From positions 4,357,501 through 4,421,500 of the forward strand of contig CANTUR010000145.1 in the NCBI GenBank assembly GCA_947683625.1: a stretch of DNA of 64,000 nucleotides, read 5' to 3'. A program made the translations under genes and the position numbers. Of this stretch, positions 1 through 12,830 are shown piece after piece (positions within the stretch are counted from its first letter, which is position 1; every line of letters begins with the position of its first letter). The DNA is from Mallotus nudiflorus (Eukaryota; Streptophyta; Magnoliopsida; Malpighiales; Euphorbiaceae). The notes under the pieces were generated by a model, which saw nothing but the letters and a program-made list of their open reading frames with translations, ran no database searches and was not told the DNA's origin.

Positions 1-2465
1 CAACCAAAACAACACACCGCTAATACAATAACACTACTACTGCAATTTTTAGAGTACAATAAGGGTCGGATATAAAATATACATAGTTTAGCCGGGGCTG
101 AAGAAGATTGGCGTAAAGTACTATTATTGAGGTACGAAGAAAAAGAATCTCCTGAAAAACAAATATTGAGGGGAATTAGACTTCACTGAGTGAATTATTA
201 TAATATATATACATGCAACCTAAAGTCATATGCAGTCTAGCATTAGTATAATAATATACATATACACGCATTTCACACAGTTGCTAAAATCTGCTTTTAT
301 ATATAATAAATGCAAAAAAATGCTTATTTAAATGTAAATATTTGCAACCTCAATCAAAATATCAATAGCCAACTGGCTTATCCAAAACTCCAAGTATTCA
401 CTTGTCCAAATCAAGGTAGTATACTGGCCCCGAGTACACTAGGTCAACCGAGGATCGGCAGTCATCCTTTTCAATAACCAATAATCTCTATATTCTTATT
501 CAAAATCAAACATTAGAATTTCAACCTAATTCTACAATACTATTGTGCAACGACACTAATGCAGCCCACTAGGTCGCACGTTCTATTGATATCCCTCAAT
601 AAATCGTATTTTAATGGAAAATAATAAATTGCACAATTTAAATATAATGACAATCATTTAAAAAGGATATAACACTTATATATATACCGTAAATATACCG
701 AAAATATACTAAATGCATATGTTGAGTATATGTTAAATATATTGAATATATACTAAAACATGCTAGTATATATATGTAACATATATACAAATTATATACT
801 AAAAACAAACTAAGTAAAATGTCACATATCTCTCAAATATACCAAAAATATACTAAAAGCATACCAAAAATATACTTATTCATTTAATGAAATAATTTAT
901 GTTTAAACTTATATCAAAATATGAAAACTCATAATCATATATCTACATGCAACGTATATATAAAATAGTAACTCATAGGTTTGCACTCTACAAGACAAAC
1001 TCAACGAGTTTGGTCCGATAGGTCTCAGTTTCGGCGCAACTAGAAAATAAATATTAATAACAAATCAGAATCCATTCTAACTTATACTTCTAAGAATTCT
1101 AAAGGAAGACTAGATCTAAGAATGAAAACTCAGTCAAAATACAAAAACTTAGGATCGACCCGACATCACATTTCATGAGAATTTTATTAAAAATTCGGCA
1201 GAATCTCTTATGTAAAACGAACATCTCTTTACTGAAAAGTAGAGTCAATCCTGCAAGAAAACACACTTCTAGAATATAAAGTGTTTAACACCTCGGGTTA
1301 GGACTCCAAACTACATAATTTCCAACCGAGATTCACAATTCACATTAAAAATAAATTTTAAATAAAAATATATTAAAATCCTTAAAAATCTATAAAATAA
1401 TTAAAATGCCACAATATAGTTTTATTTAAATATCAAAACACTAAATATAATTATTTTTACATTTATTAAATAAAAATCTCAAATAATTTATATAATATTA
1501 ATAAAATCCAATTTTACAATTATTCAATATAAGATAGTCAAATTCACATTTAATTACTCAAATAGTTTAAATATATAATAAAAATAGTTAAAAACCCATT
1601 TAATCACAAAAATAGTAAATAATTTATTATTTAAATATAATTTTTAAAAATTAGTATTAAGTAGTTAAAAATAGTAAATAATTTGTAAAAATTATTTTAA
1701 TACCATTTAAAATTCTAAAATCATTTAAAACATATTATACATATTATTTAACTATAATTTCAACAAAAATACACAATTAACTCATAAATCCAATATTCAC
1801 ATAATACTAAAGATTATTCAAAAATTATACAAAATTACCAAAAATTATTTTATCACTACTAAAATTAATAACACTAATTTAACCAATTTTCCATCCAAAA
1901 TAATTAATTAACATAATTATCAAAAATCCACTTTTAATATTAAAATAATAAAAAATACCCATAATTTAAAATAATTCAAAAAAATAAACAAAAAATATAT
2001 TTGAATAGATTAAGCTATATACAACAACAATATCAAAGCAAAAATTAATGGATCAAATCCAACAATTAAAAAAAAAAAAAATCAAAACCCTAACAACACC
2101 TAAACTAAAATTGGATAAAACTCAAGATCAAGAAGGATTAAGCTCAAATAGAGGTTGGAACTAGACTCACAAGTGCTAGAGCTTCCAAAAGACACTGGAA
2201 TCAAGAGCTCTTATGGCCGATAACTTCACCAGCAAAAATGGTGTCACTATTGATTCCTACAATTTCTGGTGCTCTGGCAAGCTTCTGGTGGTGGAGGACA
2301 ACATCTGGGAGGAGCTGGAGGTGGTGGTGGTCACTGGTGACGGGTCTGGTGTAGCGTGGGGTGGTGCTGGTTGTTTCAGATGAGGGAAAACGTGAACAGG
2401 AAAAGAAAATGGAAAAGAAAAGGAAGAAAGAGATGATCAACCCGAAAATAAATGTATCCTAACCT

Positions 2466-2467
<2 letters not shown>

Positions 2468-2518
<51 letters not shown>
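2468..2518. repeat. (TA)n microsatellite
   Basis: About 25 uninterrupted TA units. It lies where the related LTRs also carry a shorter TATATA run, so it is probably an expansion of LTR sequence. Confidence 0.95.
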
Positions 2519-2522
<4 letters not shown>

Positions 2523-2627
2523 TAACTCTAACAATAACTAACATATATATACACAACATATATATCAACACATAATAATATAATAATAACAAATACACCA
2601 ACTAGAATAGTAACATTAACCCTAGTT

Positions 2628-2655
2628 AAATAATAATAATAATAATAATAATAAT
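2628..2655. repeat. (TAA)n microsatellite
   Basis: About nine TAA units at the point where similarity to the reversed LTR ends. Confidence 0.9.
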
Positions 2656-3565
2656 ATCACATGCATAATAGTAAGGAAAAAAAAAAATAATAGTAATAGT
2701 AATGAGAATGACTTAAATATTCTGAAATAATAAAAACCTCCAAAATAGATTATTTTATGTAATCTAAAATAAAATAAATAAATAATATTTACAAATAATG
2801 ATAATATATAAATAAAATTTAAAATTTTATTAACACTGCAAATCTCAAAATATACTTTAATAATTTTAAAATATTGGTTCATTATAACTTGTATCCTATC
2901 ATCAGCTAATAAATTATGAACAAAAAGCAAATTGGTTGAAAAGTATGGATTAAGAAAACGCCATTGTTATTACTAACTTGCTTCTCTAGTTATTTAGAGC
3001 AAAATTGAACTTGGAAACAAACAACAGACTAAAAGGGTCTTGGAATTGTCTAAGCTCTTCAGGAGAAAAAACAAAAATTAATGGTGGTTTAGGTCTAAGC
3101 CAGCAAACAATCCCTCCTTTATTCTCATCCTTTTTGTTTAGTTATTAATTAATATGTCTAATTTTACTTCTATTTTGATATTTTTTGTATGCAAATTTAC
3201 TCTTTATGAACTTTTATGAAAAACGTTAATATGAAATGAAGACTGTAAGATTCTAGTTGATAGTGTGAATTTTTCTAATCTTTTTTTTTTTTTTTTTTTT
3301 TGTTTTCCTTCTTCCAGCAACACTTGCTAATTAGTTTCTTTACATGGCATTGTAAGAGTGTTTGAACATCTTAAGAGTTATGGTGAGTTTATGTAGAACA
3401 CCATCTCCAGCCCTCCCTTTCTCTTTAAGATTTAACCATAAAATATCTGCATTCAAAAATAATTGATGTTTTGACAAAATGCATTGATGATGATGATGAT
3501 GATGAATATTTTAAAATAACTTAATAATAATAACAATAATATTAATATTAATTTAAAAAGGATGA

Positions 3566-3638
<73 letters not shown>

Positions 3639-4237
3639 TCTCAATTTTATATGGTAAATTTGTGGGCTAATTTACTAAAAATTTTAAAATTAGAATATCA
3701 AATATAAATTAATATATGTAAAAAAAATTATGAACTTTTTAAAATTATTAAATCAAAAAATTAAGTGGAATTGGGTTAACAAATTCAAATATAAAACTAT
3801 GTTATCAATTTGTGATTGCTGCTTGTTCTGTTGAAATCAGTAAATTTGTTATAATTCAACTTTGAATTTATGATATTTTCCTTATCACTTAGTTCCAAGA
3901 ATTTTTTTCTTTTACCACAGGAAAAGGGAAAGAAATTAAAAGGTTCTTTCAAAAGAATCATTGAATTTTGAATTAATATGGGTTTGAAATTTAATGTGCA
4001 GGCACATGAGGTGCACCTGAAAATAGCCCAGTCCCTGATCATGATTTAAGTGAAATTAATGCAACTTGCCAAGATTGAGAAGTAGAACAAAGTGCAAGCA
4101 GAAATTTTGGCCAACAAAGTCAAAAATAATAATAATTGAATTAACTTTTACATTAACAAAACTAATTTTGGACAATATTAAAAAAAATATTCATTTTATA
4201 TTAATTAGGTGCATTGTTTTCCATGACTATTTTTTTG
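2656..4237. other. AT-rich intergenic stretch, no gene recognised
   Basis: No reading frame with recognisable protein features. It holds a poly-T run (3281-3301), a short GAT/ATG run near 3484-3505 and a long TAA microsatellite (3566-3638). Near 3900-4045 there are pyrimidine-rich AG sites followed by less AT-rich sequence that could be remnants of an old exon. The open stretch is too short to support a call. Confidence 0.6.
3566..3638. repeat. (TAA)n microsatellite, about 24 units
   Basis: Uninterrupted trinucleotide array. On the minus strand it translates into a run of tyrosines, a typical false reading frame. Confidence 0.97.
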
Positions 4238-4758
4238 AAATTATAAATTTTTTATCTTAATTTTTGTATTTTTTATATTTAAGTGTTTGAATTTTTTTTA
4301 ATTAAATATTTAAACTTTAGAAAAACATATTAATGTAGTATTTATGTTGACTAGATGCTGACTCAGATCAAATAAAACTCATTTTGATCTCAGTTATTGA
4401 TCATGTCATGTGTCATGTATATTGCATTATTTAAAAGACAAGATTAACTTTATTAAAATTATAAATTGATAAAAATAACCTCAACATTAACTTCTATCGT
4501 ACATATGGAAGTTGACAGAATAAAGGTAATTTTATCTTTTAAATAATACAATATATATGACAAATGACATGATTAATTATTGGGATAAAAGTGGATCATG
4601 TTTGATCTGACTGAATACTTAGTTAACTTTAAATTGGTCAAAAACACTATATTAATATGTTTTTTTAAAGTTTAAATACTTGATTGAAAAATAAAAAAAA
4701 TTTAGATACTTAAATATAAAAATTATAAAAATTAAGACACTAAATTTATAATTTTTTT
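4238..4758. mobile_element. Fold-back (MITE-like) inverted-repeat element
   Basis: Two arms of about 255 bp are reverse complements of each other at roughly 80% identity by eye, separated by about 13 bp (4495-4507). The left arm ends in 'caacattaacttc' and the right arm begins 'gaagttgacag'. Paired landmarks include 'catgtcat', 'attatttaaaaga', 'tcagatcaaa' and 'aaacatattaat' with their complements. There is no coding capacity. This is the architecture of a non-autonomous fold-back or MITE element whose transcript would be a near-perfect hairpin. The exact ends and the target duplication are not clear because both flanks are AT-rich. Confidence 0.7.
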
Positions 4759-6912
4759 TAAACTTTAAAAAACATACAGAACACATTGAATTATGGATAA
4801 AACACATTCATTTGTAAAACCATGACGTTCTCCATGAATACTTTAAATAGTAAAAAATATAAATATTTTAATGTGAAGAGTAGAGTTGAACCGGCGTATT
4901 TTTACTCTTCTTACTTCAGCGAACTAAAAAATTGAAACATTTTAAATAAATTAAATCCTAAATTCACAAATAATAGAGGTCAAGAGTAGAAAATTATCTT
5001 AAAAAATATTTATTGTAATTCAAGCTATATATATATATAAAGCAAGTAAACTAAATTTATAACATTAACAAATAAAAATTGTCGATGTAAATAACAAAAA
5101 ATTAATTATTAAATAAAATTTTATATTTAAAATTTTTTATATATAAAATATATATTAAAAATATTTTTATGAGCTTAATCCGATTTAAATTCTAAAATAA
5201 CTCAAACTGCAAAAAAGAAAAAGAGGCCCTCGTAAATGCGGAATGTAATGCCATTCATGCCATGAGTGGCACATTACTTGAGATATCCATTGAATAAAAA
5301 ATAGACATATTATTTTTCTCCTATTATTTTAATAACTTTGTAATAATAATGTTTCATAAAAAAATAACTATGTAATAATGGACATTATTATTATTATTAT
5401 AAAAGGAATGTATAATTGAAGAATAAAATAATAGAATAATTATGGGTTTGCCCATCAAATCATATGCATATGAAAATAATATAAAACATATATATATTAT
5501 GAATTGAAAAAAAAAATCACCGACTTTGGTCTCAAAAAAAAAAAAAAAAATCACCGACCAGGTCCATATGTCTCGAATAAGGAGGCAGCCTAATCTCCAC
5601 CTCCAAAAAGTTGTCACCATTGCCAAAATAAAAGGCCACACAAAGGTATTATAATAATAATAATAATCCGTACGGCCTAACATTAATCTTAATGTCATAA
5701 ATATTCTTTTTTGGTGGTTTTATTTTCTTGTTAATTTAAATATTGTCGGAATAGAGAGAAAAGTGTTGACAGTTTAAAATTAATAGTTGCATTTTAATAT
5801 TTTTTCTTATAAATTGCTATTAAAAATAGGTTTCACAAATTTAATATAAAAAATAAAAGTAAAATTAAATTTAAAATTTCTTTTTCCTAATAAAAAATAT
5901 TTTTGTCACTTGAATTAAACTTTATCAATTTATAACTCATTCGATTATGTTATTTTTAACAAATTCTTTTCTTTTCCAGTTGCGTTTAATTTATATGCTT
6001 CGTTAGGTTTCATAACTTAAATTGTTTTCATTGTTAAATATGTGACACGGAATAATTTACTTAATTATAGTTGCGTTCAATTAGTTGGAAATGCATCATT
6101 TACTTAGTTATAACTAATTAGTGCTTTTGACCTTTGCTATTATATATATATAAAGGATAAAAGGACAAAAATAATATTTTATTTTTTTTAAAAGTATAAA
6201 TATTACATATATAATAATATATTTTAAATAAAATATTCCTATATATACACAAATAATAATATCATAAAATAATTAAATAATAATCAACACTAATAAATTT
6301 TACAATTTAATTTAATAAATAATTAACTAAAATAATAATTAAAACTCAATTATTCTCACCCACAATATATATATATATACAATATTAAAATACACTATAT
6401 CAATAATTTGTAATATAAAAATAATAATATTAAAATAATATTCAACATATTTAAGGTTGAAAATGCATCATTTACTTAATTATAACTAATTTGTACTTTT
6501 GATCATCATATTTAAGGTTTAGGAATTTGTTATCAAAGGAATCTCCTACTCGATTATTTCACTTTATTATCCTAGATGTGATAGATATTATTTTGATATA
6601 GATCTTGTGAGTTTGGAGTTGACTAGTTTAATAATAATAATAAACACCATAGTTTTTTAATGTAAAAATACTTTTAAATTAACTTTTACAGTTTTAAAAA
6701 AACTATAGTTTCCTAATGCAAAAATTGTAATTTTTAATGATTTTGAAAAGAAGCATGCTATTTTTCTGATCGTGTGTGCATTTTATATAATTAAAAAAAC
6801 TTGCATTTATTTATTTTTTATTGTTTCTTTGAGTAATGTAACTTATTAGCATGCGTATGACTCTTAATTGTTATCGTTTTTTTTTTTTAAATATTTAATC
6901 TCAAATTAGTGG
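4759..6912. other. AT-rich intergenic stretch, no gene recognised
   Basis: Only short frames with homopolymer-like translations are present. It has a poly-A run (5534-5550) flanked by the short direct repeat 'aaatcaccgac', TAA-type runs near 5385-5400 and 5649-5667, and a direct repeat of about 45 bp around 6089 and 6463. Confidence 0.6.
6089..6510. repeat. Direct repeat of about 45 bp flanking a 320-bp AT-rich block
   Basis: 'aaatgcatcatttactta' followed by similar sequence ('ttataactaatt', 'cttttga') occurs at about 6089-6134 and again at about 6463-6505. The block between is over 80% A+T with no coding potential. It could be a local duplication or an insertion that duplicated its surroundings. 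Confidence 0.6.
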
Positions 6913-6917
6913 ATCTC

Positions 6918-9900
6918 TGTAATATCCTGAGTTTTTAAATAATTTTAAACTGTATCAGGATATATAATGTTAATAATTTTAATATATATTTATGATTATT
7001 TAATGAGTTTATTATTTATTAAGTCATTTTTAATTATTATTATTATTATTTTAAGTCCTTTACGTAAAATTTTTTTAGAAATTTTATTTTCGAAAAAATT
7101 AAAACATAAAAAATTAAATATTAATTATTTTAAGCGGTTTAGTGAATTTGCATGAGTCTATGCATAATTTTTAAGTGAAGAATAAAATATATATATGTAC
7201 GTGCATTTAAATTAAAATTAGGGTTATTTAATTTAATTTAATTATATTATATAGTTTTAATATTAATTAATTAAGTGTGTATATATGTATATATGTGTAT
7301 ATGTATTACTAAAATAAGTGTGTGGTGTATATTTATTGTGTGTATTGTATTATATATTAAAATAATATAAAGTTAGATATATATATACATATATACATAT
7401 AATATTCATATTAAATATAAAGTTCACTATAATTACAGAATTGCCATTTTCACTTTTTTCTTCCTCCCGATCGTTTTCCTTCCCGTCCGGCTGCTGCAAC
7501 TCCTTTCTCTTCCCATCGGTGTGCCACCACCATTTCCAGCCTGCTCCGCCACCTGCCACCTTCTTCTTCGGCGTGGTTTGGCCGGATTTTCAGTGAGAAG
7601 TCGAAAATAGATCCTAACTCCGACCGATGTGTTTCCGGCCACCGTTTTAAGGCCCACCAGTCTCTATCTCTTCCTTGAACTCTGGTGAGTGCATTTCTAA
7701 GCTTTGTTTCATTTGAAATGGTCTAGATTTCCCTAGGTTTCGATTTTTCATTTTCGGCCATTTAGAGTTTTTGAATTTTTTGAGTTTTGATTTGATTGAT
7801 TCATGCAATCTTCCTTCACAAACATTGATCCTTGTAGCTTAATCTACCTCTGTGAATTTTTGTGGAATTTTTGGGAATTATTTTGATTTTTGTGAATTTT
7901 TGATTATTTTATTAATATTTTCTAATTTTCAAAAATTAATTAATTAAATTATGAAATTGTGTTTTATGGTGTTTATAGGTGTTGAAATGCATTTTAGAAA
8001 TTTATTTTTAATTTTTGTGATTTTTATATATTTATTTTGAATTTATTTAGTTTATGTAATTTTTGGAAAATTAGGTTAATTATGTGTTTTATTGAAATTA
8101 ATTGGTTAATTGAGTATAATTATTGATATTATTGAATTATATGTTGAAAAATTAATTTTTGAGTAATTATATTATTTTTAGTGAATTTTTTTTATTAATT
8201 ATAGTGAATTTATATAACTAGGGGTATTTTAGTAATTTGGTACTAAATTGGCTAAAAATATAATTAAATTGGTTTTACTAGTTATTTGAGGTATAAAAAT
8301 GATTTTTACAAATTATTTAGTATTTTTAACTAATTAAAACTATTTTTTGTAAATTATTTTCAAATTATATATAATATACTATTTTTCTAAATAAATGAGT
8401 TTTTATCAATTTTTAATATGTTTTAAGGTTAATTATGTAATTTGGATTTATAAAATGTATTTTGGTCAATATTTATGAATTTATTAAGAATTACTGATTT
8501 TTAATAATATTTTATTAAAAATTAGGGTTTTTATGCATTTATTGGTAAAATAAATATTTTTAGCATTTAAATAACTAAATTGCTATATTTTGAGTATTGA
8601 AGGGAATTTTTGGTATTTTTCATGTGTTATGTATTATTTCGTGAAATGTGGACCTTGGTCGGTGAAATTGTAGTTTTAGAGTCCGACCGAGGGATTGTGA
8701 ACTGTGTTTCTTACAGGACCAGCTCTACTTTTTGAGTAAAGAGATGTCCATTTTACAGGGGAGGTTCTGTTGGATTTTTGATAGAATCCTCGTGAAACGT
8801 GATGTCTGGTCAAATTACTATTCTAATTCTGTGTCTAAGATTCTAGATTGAGTCTTTAGAATTCCGATAGATTTATTCTAATGTCGTGTTATCATTTGTT
8901 TGTTTAGTTGCATTGAGACCGAGGCCTAGTGGACCAGGCCTGTCGGACCCATCTCGTGGAGCGCAATAACTGTGAGTTGTTATTTTATATATACGTGTTC
9001 TAGGATGCATGTTTTTAGAAATGTATGATTTATTTTATAAATTATGCATGAATGGTTTAATTATTTCTTGGGTTTATTTTTGGTATATTATTAGTATATT
9101 ATTGGTATATTTTAAATTATGTGCATGTTTTATTAATGAATTATTTTTAAAATGATTTTAAGTATATTTCTAGATTATTTTATAATTAAATTGAATTTAT
9201 TTGATGTATATATACTCGATATATACCTAGTTTATTTTTGATATATTTTTAGTATATATATGGTTTATGTTGTTATTTTATTTAATATCATGCATCATTG
9301 ATTTTATGAATGTATGTTTTATATAATAATGAAGGATATCAATAGAATGTGTTACCTAGTGGGCAGTACTAGGACCGAGTACGTACTAGTACGCTGATAG
9401 CATTTAGGGTTTATTACTAGTCTATTTATAGATTATGATCAGATTGATTTATATGATGTGAGATGTGATTTGGGAGTGTGATTGCTGGAGCTCGGTTGAC
9501 CAAGTGTCTCGGGGCAATCACACTGACAGTTAGACTGCTGGAGTTTGGTTGACTTAGTGTCTCGGAGCCAGCCTACTATCCAAATGGAACAAGTGAATTT
9601 ATTTGAAATAAGTGAGCCTGTATGGCTAGAGTGTTGTCTAACACTGTTTGAGGTGGCGATTTTCTAGGGTTCTATTTGATCCTTCATATACGGATGTATT
9701 TCTTAATATTTATATAAAATAGTTTTGCTGCATCTGTGTGATTTTACCTGTATATATATTTATTATATATATATATATACTATTGAATGTGTGCATTTGT
9801 CATTTAGCTATGCATGTATATATATTATAACAATTCACTCAGTGAGGTCTGACTCCCCTCTGTTGACTATTTTTCAGGGGAGTCTACGTCTTCAGACCTC

Positions 9901-10289
9901 AGTAGCAGATCCATACGCCAGATTTCTTTTGCCCCAGCTTCACTATGTAAACTGCTTACTTGATTTTATTTTATAATCTAGACACTGCAGTAGTTGTAGT
10001 TAGTTGGGATATTTATGTACTATGTTGTATGAGATATGTATTATAAAGATTTGAACTGGGTTTTGTATTAAAAGATTATTCATATATGAGGATGAACTTG
10101 TTTATTTAAACGAGTTAGTGGATTATACTTATTTTATTTATGAGATTTATTCCGCTGTAAAATATTTTATTTATGTTGTTATTAATATTGCATGCTTTTA
10201 TTTTATTTTTAAGGCTTGCTACGGGTTCCAGATTTGAAAGAATTCTCGTTCCCTAGCGCCGGTCATGGCCCCTGTTTTGGGTTGTGACA
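6918..10289 (+). mobile_element. Solo LTR of the Tekay-like family with intact target duplication
   Basis: Starts TGTAATATCC and ends GTTGTGACA, so it has TG...CA termini. It is flanked on both sides by the perfect 5-bp duplication ATCTC (6913-6917 and 10290-10294). No primer-binding site or internal region adjoins either end. This is the signature of a complete element reduced to one LTR by recombination between its LTRs. At 3372 bp it is slightly longer than the 3215-bp LTRs of the element at 12831-23869. It keeps the LTR landmarks: GC-rich block (7440-7680), GTGAGT-type donor near 7684, hairpin block (8717-8985) and acceptor at 9875-9877. Confidence 0.93.
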
Positions 10290-10294
10290 ATCTC

Positions 10295-11668
10295 ATCCAA
10301 TAAAAAATCTTTGATAATACTGTTAGGATTTAAAAGTTTCAATTTAAACCATTCGATTTAGACTTCATTGACAATTAACTTTTATATATATATTTGGAAA
10401 ATATGATTTCATTAAGCAATGACAAATGCCCAGGAGGGCTACAAGCATCCTTCAACTACAACCATTCTTGAAAGAAAGATAACAAAATATGAGAATATCA
10501 TTCATGGGAGTGATTGATTGATGACTAACTACTATAAGAAAATCATCGAATTATAACCTAACACTATGATTGATAAAAAAAAGGCTCAATCTGCATATGA
10601 TTCAGAAAATGTTTGTCGGAATCCTTTCCACAGACACAACCCGAGCACTACCACATATCAAAGCAACTATCAGCAGCCGAGACAAGGATCTTCATGCTTG
10701 ACTTGGTTATGACTGACAGAAATAGAGATGATTTCCACCACACTGAGAGTTTGTAGAACAATAAACCCATGAACCAAAAAATTATTAATCAACTTAAATC
10801 TTACTTAAAAGGAGGCACTTTTAACAAAAAAAGCTATAAATACATAATGAATCTATAACATACAAGGAAAACCCATTTGAAAAGAAGAGAAAAAAGAGGT
10901 GATTTTGGCCAAAAATGGCCAAAATCCCTATAAGATGCATTGTAGCAAGCAAACCAAACGAGTGGAGGCACTACAAAGAAAGAAGACATTATAAGGAGTT
11001 CTATATATTTTTTTTATATGACTTATGTGCAATTAAAAATTTATATATTTTTACATTTAATGTTTTTTATTTGATAATCATACGAACTTTAACTATCCAA
11101 TTTTGGGTAGAGTTTTCTGATTTTGAGTAGAGTGAATTTTATAAGATATATATATATCTGTTTTTGAGATTGTATGTAAAGACATGCATTTGAGAAATGG
11201 ATATATATATATGGGAAGATTTTTACCTACAATGAGTGATATACCCTAAGGTAGGATTTGTGATACATCAACTAAGTGATTTACACTTGGTTATTAAAAA
11301 TTAGACACATGTTTCCTTATTACAAATCTTATAATTAGGTGTAATACATTCAGTGTAGAAAATAATTTTCCATATACACACACACACACACACATAACCT
11401 TAAACTATTTTTTAGGCATAATCACTTCTATTTAAGAGTATTTTGAAATGTAGGATTCGAATTTCACCTTTGTCAAATTTATAAATATATAATTCGAATT
11501 CATAATCTTCTAGTATTTTGAAACAAGTCTTGTCATTAAACCCTAAACAAATCTTTTGTTACCAAACTATTCAAGTTTTGCTTCAAAGAATAGTTTAATT
11601 AATTATACATAAATGTAAGTAAAAATTGAATATACCAATCCCATATCGCTTAGTTATGATTGGGTGTA
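10295..11668. other. Intergenic stretch, no gene recognised
   Basis: Less AT-rich than its surroundings at 10420-10760, with no extended reading frame or recognisable domain. It carries a (CA)n microsatellite (11376-11394). It ends at the target site of the nested retroelement: the duplication GTGTA at 11664-11668 pairs with 43959-43963. Confidence 0.55.
11376..11394. repeat. (AC)n microsatellite
   Basis: Nine to ten AC units in intergenic DNA. Confidence 0.9.
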
Positions 11669-11791
11669 TGTAGAAGGCGACGTTTAGTGCGCTCAAAATT
11701 TTATTAATCATGACATTATTTAAGCTCAGGGCTCTAGAGAACATACTAACCATTGTCACAAAGACATGACGTGGAGATAATGAATCACCAC
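11669..11791 (-). repeat. 3' LTR of the Tat-like element, left piece
   Basis: Aligns with 41828-41952 of the other LTR ('gagctcaggactctagagaa', 'gtcacca'). Interrupted at 11791 by the Tekay-like insertion; the remainder resumes at 33108. Confidence 0.9.
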
Positions 11792-12207
11792 TGTAATATT
11801 CCGAGTTTTTAAATAATTTTAATCTGCATCAGGATATGCAGTGTTAATAATTTATATATATATATGATTATTTAATTAGTTTGTCATTTATTAAAGTCAT
11901 TTTTAATTAATTTTAATTATTTTTAAATCTTTTACGTAAAATTTTTTCGAGAGTTTTATTTTCAGGGAAATTAGAACGTAAATAAATAAATATTAATTAT
12001 TTTAGATGGTTTTACGAATTTGCATGAGTCAATGCATGATTTTTAAGTGTCGAATAAAATATATACATATATACGCATTTAAATTAAATTAGGGTTTATT
12101 TTAATTAAATTGTATTATATTATATAGTTTTATTAAATTAATATATATTATATATATATATGTATAAGTATATAAATATTTGTTTGATATTTTTAACATG
12201 TGGTGTA
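11792..12207 (+). repeat. Forward LTR head (first about 416 bp)
   Basis: Matches the first 400-odd bases of the other Tekay-like LTRs, down to the 'gtgtggtgta' landmark, and is the reverse complement of 12274-12729. The 66-bp spacer 12208-12273 holds the junction, making an inverted repeat of about 940 bp. Confidence 0.85.
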
Positions 12208-12273
12208 GGGATTTTTGTGAATATAATATTATTATTTTATAATATTAAATGTTAAAGTTATTATATATATATA

Positions 12274-12620
12274 TACACCACATGTTAAAAATATCAAACT
12301 AATATTTATATACATATACATATATATATTAGGCATATTAATTTAATAAAACTATATAATATAATACAATTTAATTAAAATAAACCCTAATTTAATTTAA
12401 ATGCGCATATATGCATGAATATGTATATATTTTATTCGATACTTAAAAATCATGCATGGATTTATGCAAATTCACAAAACCATCTAAAATAATTAATATT
12501 TATTTATTTAAGTTATAATTTCCTCGAAAATAAAACTCTCAGGAAAATTTTACGTAAAAGACTTAAAAATAATTAAAATTAATTAAAAATGACTTTAATA
12601 AATGACAAACTAATTAAATA

Positions 12621-12675
<55 letters not shown>

Positions 12676-12729
12676 AACACTGCATATCCCGATGCAATTT
12701 AAAATTATTTAAAAACTCGGGATATTACA
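12274..12729 (-). repeat. Reversed LTR head of the inverted Tekay-like element
   Basis: Minus-strand LTR start (TGTAATATCCCGAG at 12729 reading left). It contains a (TA)n run at 12624-12671. It adjoins a reversed polypurine tract, so it is the head of this element's 3' LTR, now facing the forward head at 11792. Confidence 0.85.
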
Positions 12730-12830
12730 GTCTTCCCCCCTTACAATAATTCGTCCCTGAATTCCAAAAAAGAATAATTACAATCAAGAAGGGAAGAGAT
12801 ACGGGTCAGAAGCTCGCATCTCAGCTTCAG
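12730..12830 (-). pseudogene. 3' end of inverted pol (chromodomain tail) and polypurine tract
   Basis: The reverse complement matches 20555-20654 of the younger element: end of the chromodomain coding region, the 'gaattcnggga' segment and the purine-rich AAGGGGGGAAGAC (minus, 12730-12742). The remainder of the same pol resumes at 23870 beyond the insertion. The last five bases (TTCAG, 12826-12830) are one copy of that insertion's target duplication. Confidence 0.88.

Larger units (their letters stand above)
1..2655 (-). repeat. Tekay-like LTR fragment, reversed, truncated at both visible ends
   Basis: Read on the minus strand this follows the same order of landmarks as the LTRs at 6918-10289 and 12831-16045: an AT-rich head, a GC-rich block (about 2200-2440), long AT-rich stretches, the conserved hairpin block (around 1190-1270), the 'gaccgaggc' block and the 'cactcagtgaggtctgac' tail near 190. 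The LTR 3' end lies beyond base 1. The LTR 5' terminus (TGTAATATCC) is missing, so homology fades in the TAA microsatellite near 2628-2655. The fragment is more diverged than the other copies, so it is probably old. The apparent minus-strand reading frame at 2201-2440 is the GC-rich leader block and is not treated as a gene. Confidence 0.75.

Noticed and set aside
3453..3644. Minus-strand open frame with a run of tyrosines
   Set aside because: It is the translation of the TAA microsatellite.
3900..4045. Possible last exon of a host gene (polypyrimidine-AG sites followed by a short open stretch)
   Set aside because: Too short, no recognisable protein, and no upstream exons could be found.
5521..5700. 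Short interspersed element suggested by a poly-A run and short direct repeats
   Set aside because: No promoter boxes or body recognised, and the repeats are under 12 bp.
10420..10900. Possible non-LTR retroelement remnant (less AT-rich stretch with 'aatgcccaggagggctacaa')
   Set aside because: No coding similarity or poly-A tail seen; cannot be supported.
12208..12273. Inverted-repeat DNA transposon centred here
   Set aside because: Both arms are LTR heads of the Tekay-like family and the outer context is explained by the inverted element.
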